A DNA stretch of 64,000 bases from Tomocerus qinae (taxonomy: Eukaryota; Arthropoda; Collembola; Entomobryomorpha; Tomoceridae): positions 80,352,001-80,416,000 of the forward strand of contig CM034546.1 in the NCBI GenBank assembly GCA_020055645.1, in the 5' to 3' direction. Positions 56,028 to 64,000 of this stretch are shown piece by piece. The notes under the pieces are model-generated. The model saw nothing but the letters and a program-made list of their open reading frames with translations, was not told where the DNA came from and did not search any database. Within the stretch, counting starts at the first letter, position 1. Every line of letters starts with the position of its first letter. The translations under genes and the position numbers were made by a program.

Positions 56028-57435
56028 AAACATCATTTAAACGTTGATGAATAAATATTACAAAATTTGTCAGCTTGTGTCCACTCACTTGTCTCATCAA
56101 TCTGGTAAGTGGCTACTCCTTCCTGTTGTACTGTACATACGGTATGGGTATTACAGGAATTTCGCCACTTTTACACGGTATCTGTGCATGATATTATTAT
56201 GATCTTTCAAACTGAAGGTTAGCACTACAAGTACAGTAAGCATATTATGCAGTGATTATAATAGTATAAATCATCGTCATGTCATAAGCATACACGTGTA
56301 ATCTAATACAATAAAAATGCATAGAATTATTAATAGACATACTGAAAATATCCAACCAAACTTTCCTGCCATTGCATTACGCCTATCGATTGTTCCCAAC
56401 ATATTTAATAATTCATCACTTTAACAACGTCTCCTAAATTATAATAAATTGTAGATCTGGCTATTTATTATTACCCATTTTCTAAACCAAGACTTAGATG
56501 CAAAGTTTAGTGACCAATAATGTAAAATAGTAAACTTAAAATTTAAATTACAAAATCAGCGGATTAGTTCGGTTTGATATTCAGGCAGTATGCCAACACA
56601 TTAGGATCTATGGTCAACCACAACGTTGGATGTTTAGTAGATAGCATAACAGGTAATATCAGGTTATAATTGCGATATTAATTTTTATGGATTACCTGTA
56701 AGTGCAAGCAATTAGGTATAGATATAATACATATTGCAATATAATTTAGACATCATGAAGGCTGTAAATGTTCGATTACAGAGTATTTAGCAAAACCGTT
56801 AATTGATGATATGCGAATATTTTTCATCATTTTAATCAGGCAGTGCCCCATAATGTCAAGGGCGGTTGTCCTTATTAAGGCTTATTTCAGTATTATTGGT
56901 TATTATTCTTGCATATACTAAGTTTCAACCCGGAAAGCATTCATTTGTCATAGATAGCAAAGACACAATATTATTTAGCTTGTGGTATTATGAAGTCCAT
57001 TTAGAAGTTTTAATCTGTACCTGATTAATCATTAGACTTTTGTTATTCATAAAATTGTTATGGCTATATTGTAGCACTACCTATGTAATTAAATATGGTT
57101 TTATTCTCTGTGTTTGCTAAGCAGATAAACATCAATGGCACAATCGATGCAAGATAATTATAATATGATTTATTTCATAGCTTGTTAGTAATACGCCCTG
57201 ATGGACTGTACATTGTGTATATACATTTGTGAATAGTCGTTGTCTGTATATCAACCAATATTGTTTATCTACGCAGAACATTAATATACTAATATATCTC
57301 ACAGTCTATGAATACTATACAGAAACTTTAACACAGTAGCAGTAATTATTTTCGCAGTTTTAAACCGTATCCCCGTGCCTGCATACCAAAAATAACGTGC
57401 ATTTACATTTTATATCCAATACACTATTAATCGAC
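56028..57435. other. Intergenic, no gene seen
   Basis: AT-rich spacer with dense stop codons. No repeat shared with other regions was noticed. Confidence 0.45.
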
Positions 57436-58751
57436 ATGAACATTTGTACTGCATTTGTATTTTCTATTGTTATTTTTTGTGATCTACTTGTTCCTAATTT
57501 AGCTAAATACTCCAAAGAAAGTTACACTGAAGTAGTATTACAAAACGAACTGCAAGGAATCGTTTTCATTGCTAAATATTCTCCTTTACTAAAATCATAC
57601 AACACTATCTGTAGTGCCAATGTAGTGCTGGATAACCAATCAGTCCTTGTTTCTCCAGAATGCCGGAGGAAGTATAAAAACTACAAAGAAATTTTTGTGA
57701 CGCTAACTTCCAATAATTCAGGTAGACGCCACAGGGTTCATGCAGAATGGACTTATTACAAGTTGTAAGTATCCTTCTTTGTTTGAAATAATTCCTATTG
57801 TCGTAACCTACCTAAAAACTTATGCCAATTTATTTTTTCGTGTTTTCTTGCGTTTTTTAATTTCAAAAGACCTATTACTCAAAATTGAGATGGAAATATT
57901 TCCTAGTAGATGCCTACTAGCTAATTAATGTTCGTATTCCATCATAATTATAACAATGTTTGTGTAGCCAAGGTTTAAAATATTCAAATATCGATTTTAA
58001 CATTCTTTTTAGGGGCGATGACGTCTATAATAATTTTACCATTTTAAAATTACGTTCGCCGCTCAACAATGTCCATCCGGCTGTGCTACCCGAACCAGGA
58101 AAGAAGTATAGCGATGGTAAAAAACTGCATTTTGTATTATTATTTGACGCTTTTCAGTAAAATGGAAATTTATGGAATACTTTAAAAGCATAAAATAAAC
58201 ATCGCAAATTCATACAAATGCATGCCTAATTTATAATTTATTTTGAAGCAAAGCTGAAGACGTTCCGTGAGATTTTGACAAATGATGCCAAAGAAAATTC
58301 TTCAATGATTGAAGTAATTTTAACGGAAATTATCGACGCAGAAAAATGCATGGAAATTTTTGCAAACGCGGGTTTAGAACTACAACTGGATGGAAAAAAT
58401 TCAATTTGCTCATTTACCCCTAAGAATAATTCTAGATTGGGTAATATGTTAGGAGGAGCTTATTGCGACAAAGGTCCTAATTTTGAAACGTCCATTCTTT
58501 GTTTTTCAAATTATCCAATCAAAGATTATGGTAAAAATCTACCTGAGATATATCACAACTTACTTCCTATAGCCTTTTGGATTAAGCAAGGCCAAAATTC
58601 TTCAGGAACCGATTATATAACTTTTAAAAATATTCTAGTTTTTTATGTCACAGTTCTAGTAGCTGTACTTTCTTTAATGTGCATTGGGTATGGATTTTGG
58701 AAAAAGACAGGTTACCGTCAGCTAGTCACGCAATACTCTACTTATCCTTAA
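57436..58751 (+). CDS. Membrane-tethered serine protease homologue, catalytically dead
   Basis: Three exons (57436-57764, 58013-58116, 58249-58751) join in phase to 311 residues. A signal peptide (MNICTAFVFSIVIFCDLLVP) precedes a trypsin-like fold. CSANVVLDNQSVLVSPEC (about 59-76) lies where active enzymes read CGG..I....VLTAAHC, so the His is lost. DDVYNNFTILKLRSPL matches the ND.AL..L block. GGAYCDKGPNFETSILCF replaces the GDSGGP region, so the Ser is lost. A C-terminal TM helix (ILVFYVTVLVAVLSLMCIGY, about 273-292) and a short tail follow, which is unusual for clip-type arthropod homologues. It probably acts as a binding or decoy surface protein; that is inference. AATAAA lies at 58808-58813. 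Confidence 0.7.
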
Positions 58752-58813
58752 ATTAATAGATAAATGTACATTGTATGTACAATCTGTATAACATTATAAT
58801 GCGGTTAAATAAA

Positions 58814-59240
58814 TGACATGAAAAGAAGCATTAAACAATGTAATACTTGTGTAATCGATATAATTTTATTTCAAGTGTATCTTAGAATTTTTAAAGTAAT
58901 TACTCAAATAATAATGTTTATAGAGCAAAATTATTATAAAATGTATTAAGGAAATGTAATGTTTGTATTACCTTAATGAAAATAAGAAAACTGCCATTTG
59001 TTGTAATGGGCAACTGATTAAGGATTATTTTAAACTCACATTTGACTAAATGGTAACAAAATGAATAAAGTCTTTTTTCCGAAGACATTTTACATAATAT
59101 TATACTTATTAATTTCTGGATTTTTAATAGATTTCATAATAGTTATAAAGTTTGTTTGGTTTATTATATTTTATAAGCTATAAAATCTAGAACTAATATT
59201 GAACAATTGTTTTAATCTAGTTTTGCTCTAAGAATATTTT
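58814..59240. other. Convergent intergenic region, no gene seen
   Basis: A short AT-rich stretch between the pseudoprotease gene and the SPRY gene, which converge here. Confidence 0.5.
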
Positions 59241-59244
59241 TTTA

Positions 59245-60447
59245 TTAATATTGAGAGCATGGACATTGACATTCTGAGGGTTCGTCTTTAACAAATGGAT
59301 TTTTGGTGACACTCTGAGGTTTAGGATCGTATCTTTCGAAAGTAGCTTCACTTCTTGTTTTATCTTTTTTCAATATCAATTTATAATTACTAAGCGAGAG
59401 TGTTCCAACTTTAGTCATAGCCAACAAATTGTTCTCCAACGACTTCAATCGATTATCTGGAACATTCTGTTTAGTTGAAGTTCCATGGTAAGTTCTCCAA
59501 GAGGATTTATATTTGTCAGTGCGGAAACGGATTTCATTATGAACTCGCATAACAGATGTGTATACTTCTTCGTATTCGTCGCTACTTGTCGGAATGATGC
59601 TAAGAGTTGCCAAAGGTATTTTTCCATCCTTGACATTTTCAGTATTAAATTGAGTTCCGTTGAATTTAATCGTTTTAGGGAGTATTTTCCAGGTTCCGGA
59701 AATACCGCTCGACTCCTCTGACTTTGACCTTGGTCTCGGCCCGTTCGGTTTGTCTTTTTTGATTATGGAGGCGGAGGCTGGAGAGTTAAATTGAATCATT
59801 GGCCTAGCATTTGGAAGAACGGAACGATCAACGTCAAAGGCCAATCCCAGACTGCGCTTATTGTGATAAAAGTAGACTTTTAATTTTGCAGGTTTATTTG
59901 TGTAGGATGCTAAAAGGCCTATTTTGTCTCCCGTTTTAAATCTTGGCCCGTATTCTTCGACCAGAGATTCTTGACCGTTTCCCAAATTTCCTCCGTAAAG
60001 CAAGCCTTGTGTTTTTCCATCTTTGTTGAATCGTTCATCATTTGTTAAACCGATAGCCACATCGCCGTATTGATCAACTCTATCCAAAGTGACTTCCCAA
60101 TAATGATCCCCTGATCTTTCACCTTTCCCATTTCTCCATACAGCGTTAAACTTCCCTCCTGAGTTACTCATAAAACAACGAACTTTGTTTTCATCAATCA
60201 AAATTTCATCAGAGTTGTCTGAAACCCATCTTCCACCATTCTGGTCGTCACCGTCTGGTGAGGGGTAACCTTGGGCTGGTTTTTCAGATGAACTGTTTTC
60301 TGTTGCATCTTCAGAATCTTCGTCATTCAATCTGTGCAGAAATCTGTTGCGTGTTCTTCTCCCACGCAAGTCTTTTGCACATTCTGAATACGACAGAAAT
60401 ACTACTGCTAGATAAATTGAAATTGTAAGTAGATAATTGGGCTTCAT
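59245..60447 (-). CDS. Secreted SPRY-domain protein with a second beta-rich domain
   Basis: One exon of 400 residues, starting at the ATG at 60447-60445 so that a signal peptide leads (MKPNYLLTISIYLAVVFLSY). A basic, acidic and Ser-rich linker (about 24-80) follows. A SPRY domain spans about 85-235: HYWEVTLDRVDQYGDVAIGL, GLLYGGNLGNG, KTGDKIGLLASY and KVYFYHNKRSLGLAFDV are its usual strands. A basic Pro/Ser linker leads to a second domain (about 250-370): SGTWKILPKTIKFNGTQFN, then TYHGTST, NRLKSLENNLLAMTKVGTLS and KLILKKD...ATFER. Its pattern is reminiscent of the META/HslJ fold; that is a guess. The tail CQCPC is Cys-rich. SPRY domains are normally intracellular, so secretion is notable. The minus-strand AATAAA (59241-59246) overlaps the stop codon. 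Confidence 0.75.
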   Translation of the reverse strand: MKPNYLLTISIYLAVVFLSYSECAKDLRGRRTRNRFLHRLNDEDSEDATENSSSEKPAQGYPSPDGDDQNGGRWVSDNSDEILIDENKVRCFMSNSGGKFNAVWRNGKGERSGDHYWEVTLDRVDQYGDVAIGLTNDERFNKDGKTQGLLYGGNLGNGQESLVEEYGPRFKTGDKIGLLASYTNKPAKLKVYFYHNKRSLGLAFDVDRSVLPNARPMIQFNSPASASIIKKDKPNGPRPRSKSEESSGISGTWKILPKTIKFNGTQFNTENVKDGKIPLATLSIIPTSSDEYEEVYTSVMRVHNEIRFRTDKYKSSWRTYHGTSTKQNVPDNRLKSLENNLLAMTKVGTLSLSNYKLILKKDKTRSEATFERYDPKPQSVTKNPFVKDEPSECQCPCSQY

Positions 60448-62717
60448 TTTATTATTATAAATCCAGTCACAATTCCCCTTCAAGTTTCTGTACTTCGGCT
60501 TTTTTCAGATATCTACCCAAAATAAAAGAAAAGTCAGTACTACGTAAAAATAATTTTGAATTCATAAACTGCGAATGAATGTCACCTTTTCTGACTTCAA
60601 TTACGTTATTCGACAATTAATTGAAAATTTTAATTTATAAGAAATTAAATTAACTCGATACTGACTTTTATACAATTTTAAGCGCCAATGAAATAGCTAA
60701 ATTGTTAATTTACTAAATATTCCTTAAAATATTTTATTAATAATAATAATAAATAAGCAGTTCAAGAAATTTAATTATACCAATTCAGAAATCCAGTTTC
60801 CAATATTGAAACCATGAAGCCCTAAAACTCTTTCAACTATGTTATGCACTTTCTAGCGAGTTGCGTGAACTGTGAACACATTGATGTCCGCATCAGACTA
60901 TTTTATCCAGTAGATAAGTATAAAATAATGCAAAATTTCTTTCACGTGTGTTCTTCGTATATATTTATAACCGTGTGATGATTACAATGAGTGGAAGTGG
61001 GATAATATGTTACGTAATAATGTTTGTTTGCTTTTAACGAGTATAAAGGGAATGCATTTTTCTAGTTTGTCAAGATTTATTGCCGAACATGTTCATTGTT
61101 GCCTGATATTACAAGCAAATCATAGAAACAAAATATAACTCCGACACTATCAGTCTGAACAAGTGTTCAAATCAGCATTGCTAAGGAAAATATAAAGTTT
61201 CAGCAACCTAAGCATTGACCATGATACATTTCCTCACTGTTTTTCAGATTATAAATACAATATAATTTTAGTGTCACAGAACACTGAGTTAATATAAGAG
61301 TTAGGTTTATTTACATTCATCACTAAATAATCACTTTCACCAAAGAATACCCCAATTTTAGTGAGATAAGTATTTTAAATGTATTTTGCCGCTCCTATGA
61401 GAGTGACAAAGATAATTTAACGCCGAATCGAATTGGTCTATGTATAATGTAATCTCTATGAATCTCTTCACAATAATCTACAAAAATTTGCAATGATAAA
61501 ACAAAAATTGAAAGACCTTGAATGTTGCTTAGGTGGATAATGAAAAATGTGTAGTAAGCCCTCTCGCCTGAGTGATTTATCCTCTCTGTTGCATACGAAA
61601 TAATATGTTTCACTTATGTCCATAGCTGGTACTGTAACAATAGTATGGTTTATTTAGGTACACTGAGTCTAGAATCTTAAATATTGCAGGCTATGTAAAA
61701 ATAGAAGCCGGTTAATTGCATTCTCGAGGAGTTAGTAAAATTGTATTCTTGTTAGAAGACGTAAAGTACCTTGTAGATTGCGTCAATGTATTTCCTTTAT
61801 TCTATAGTATCATGTAGCACAGTAAACTTTATGAGGTTATATAATTATAAATTGAGTGACTTTTTGTTTTCATTGATGCGTTAGGCTGCAATATATTCCA
61901 CCAACCAACAATATTCTTTACTTTGGACTTTTTGAATAATAATTACGTGCACAAAATTTTATAATGTGACGATAAAAGTCCAAGCACTTGTTTTCAGATT
62001 TTTTCATTTAACTGATATTTCATTTCCCTACAGCACCCACTTTGAAATTTAAGGAATACGCTTACAGGATTGATTTTGATTAATGATAAATAATTCACTG
62101 CTTGCATTTGAGATTTCATGATAATATTACTGAATATCCGAATTGGAGCAGGGAAGATATTACTGGTTATCTATAATTAATAATTACTGTTTTCCCTTCT
62201 CATCAGAAATTTACCAATTACAACTCAATTGGCCGCCGGACCAGCATTATCTATACGGCGAATCTAAAGGTGGCATAAAAAGAAACATAAGAAGTTGTAA
62301 GGACTATGTAAGTTCTTAATTAAAATCAGGAGAAATATCTTATTGCTCAATGGGTGCCGTGAAACTTGTTTAAATATATGAATCCTTGTTTTTGAATTGT
62401 TTTTTCTAGGAATTATGGAAGCCAGTTCTATGCCCACTTTATTTCTTTTAATTAATCTATAGGTGTTCAACTATTTCCTTGTCCATAACTACAAAGGTGT
62501 ATTATAACCTTCATCGCAGAACCTTATGGACATAATACATTTTTATCAATGGGGTATAATATAATAGGTATTGATAATGTCGTTATTATAATATTTTTTG
62601 CGAATTATTCCAGTTCCGTGATTCATTTTCTTGTATTTATTGATACTAAAGCGTTTTGCTATATAAAATTATAACAACATTTCTAGTTTACTTAATTGCA
62701 CGAAGAAAACGGGGCAA
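60448..62717. other. Intergenic, no gene seen
   Basis: About 2.3 kb of AT-rich sequence upstream of the SPRY gene and downstream of the chemoreceptor-like gene, both on the minus strand. Short open frames at 61395-61613 and 62264-62470 have no recognisable features. Confidence 0.45.
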
Positions 62718-64000
62718 CTAAAAGAGTAGACAAAAGCTGGCAATCTGTTCGACTCCAAATTGAGTGAATTCCAACTGGGAGGTAGTCTTTACTTTGTAAC
62801 CTCCCACATAGCATTTAATCGGATAGCTGGAGTAAATAAACGTTTTCATCCACCTCGTTTCGCAACATCTGTCTGCCTTTTTCCAATGACAAACAAGTTG
62901 CTTGCACAAGTTGGGACTTCGTCCGGTGACAAACGTAATCGCAGTTAGAATAGTCACTGCAGCAAACGCCATTGTAGAGAATCCGGTGATGCTCCCAATG
63001 CCGATGATAGAGTGTAGTTCAATAATGCCTCCAATTGAAACAACGCCGATGACCAGACATGCAAGCAGCATCACTGGCAGAAAAAGAAAACGAAAGCAAT
63101 CTTGAAATTGGATATTCAGCAGTTGCATCTGACGGTAAATATTAGCCTGACGACGAAGATCCCAGCAACACTCTTTTTTCAATGGAATGCTGATTTAAAA
63201 AAATAAGATCATAAACAAAAAATACATTACTGAGGTATAATATTATGAAAATGGATTTTTAATATGTTGCTTAATAAAAAATATTGTGTACCAATGAAAT
63301 AAAATTACCTGAGCATAGTTTTGATAGTTTCTATGAAAGCAAATTGGATGACGGTGACTTGAAATGTGCAGACGTAGCAAATACAGACAGCATGTAGAAA
63401 ATAGTAGCATTCGAGAAAGAAGAAAAATGTCAACTGGGGAACGGTCATGTTGTGACAGTCATAAAATGCAGTGGGAATATAACGAGGATTGCACGGCGAG
63501 AGTAAATAGAGACAAGCTGGCCCAACGCAATTACTGATGGTCAAAATAGAAAACCGGAAGAAAAATGTCAATATGTCAAACGATTTTTTTCGATTGTTGT
63601 TTTTGAGTTGTTCTGAGTAAACATTTAAAATTTCTTTAAGATCTTACAATAATAAGGAAAGTCAAATCTGTTTTTACAAATCAAATCAGTTTAAATATGT
63701 TTTATATCAAATTTTAGCATTTATGGTGCATACCTTTGATTCGACCGTTGAAAACGAAAAGGGAGTTAATTAGCTGCAAGAGTTGTTTCCTTTTAAGGAT
63801 GCTTGTCATATCCGAAGCAGAAACAACGAAAAAAGCTGCCATCCAGTCACAGAATAAAATGAGGACGACACCATTTCTATCAACGCCTGTAATTAATGTC
63901 TGAAAAAATCGAAGGATAAGAAAGACAAAGTAAAACCAAACGAGAAAGACGTGAATCTTCCAAATCCCTCTCTGAAGTTTATTGGTACTCTCAAGAAGCA
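62718..64000 (-). CDS. 7TM chemoreceptor-like protein (gustatory-receptor type), partial
   Basis: Three minus-strand exons are visible (edge to 63734, 63642-63309, 63189-62718) and join in phase to about 355 residues; the N-terminus lies beyond the window edge. At least five hydrophobic segments are seen: VFLVWFYFVFLIL; VVLILFCDWMAAFFVVSA; LTFFFRFSILTISNCVGPAC; LTFFFFLECYYFLHAVCICY; and, in the last exon, FLFLPVMLLACLVIGVVSIG and FSTMAFAAVTILTAITFV. The C-terminal part (FIYSSYPIKCYVGGY...EFTQFGVEQIASFCLLF) resembles the end of arthropod gustatory/odorant-type receptors, where S.P...K...G precedes the last TM. The second exon's acceptor (GTAAG|AT) lacks a pyrimidine tract, so that junction is tentative. 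The ligand is unknown. Confidence 0.6.

Overview
The window is nuclear DNA from an AT-rich animal genome. Genes are split by short GT-AG introns, AATAAA signals sit close behind many stop codons, and the spacers are full of small foldback transposons. A Tret1-type sugar transporter, a divergent ionotropic-receptor-like protein and a 7TM chemoreceptor-like protein point to an arthropod. A basal hexapod such as a springtail would fit, but that is an inference; no rRNA, mitochondrial or other diagnostic marker is present. Exon models below were built by eye from reading frame, splice consensus and phase. Every chain given as complete closes in phase; transcript evidence was not available.

Layout. 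1-3.9 kb: edge of a Ty3/Gypsy-type retroelement, then foldback elements. 4.1-12.2 kb: an ADP-ribose cluster with a PARP-fold gene that has lost its catalytic His (+), a complete PARG (+) and a minimal PARP with intact H-Y-E residues (-). 12.4-19.1 kb: a transposon graveyard with nested hAT-like, pogo-like and other foldback elements, including two inverted copies of one ~320-bp block. 19.1-21.2 kb: 26S proteasome ATPase Rpt5 (+). 21.9-24.8 kb: a ten-exon Ig-domain membrane protein (-). 26.4-28.7 kb: decayed LRR-like and NB-ARC/TPR-like coding sequence (-). 29.6-31.2 kb: a low-complexity secreted protein (-). 33.2-36.8 kb: a type II membrane protein resembling a Golgi glycosyltransferase (-), with a LINE fragment in its first intron. 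37.9-48.5 kb: cytosolic phenylalanyl-tRNA synthetase beta (-) and alpha (+), with a sugar transporter between them. 49.5-52.2 kb: repeats. 53.1-55.1 kb: an ionotropic-receptor-like protein in one exon. 55.5-56.0 kb: two phase-compatible exons of an otherwise missed Cys-rich secreted protein. 57.4-58.8 kb: a membrane-tethered serine-protease homologue without catalytic residues. 59.2-60.4 kb: a secreted SPRY protein. 62.7 kb to the edge: a 7TM chemoreceptor-like gene (partial).

How genes may work together: PARP writes ADP-ribose polymers and PARG erases them, so the 8-kb cluster holds both sides of one modification cycle plus a likely pseudoenzyme. FARSA and FARSB are the two subunits of one alpha2-beta2 enzyme and lie about 4 kb apart on opposite strands. 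The chemoreceptor-like, Ig, SPRY and pseudoprotease genes suggest a lineage-specific surface or secreted repertoire in the right third. I found no tRNA, rRNA or CRISPR.
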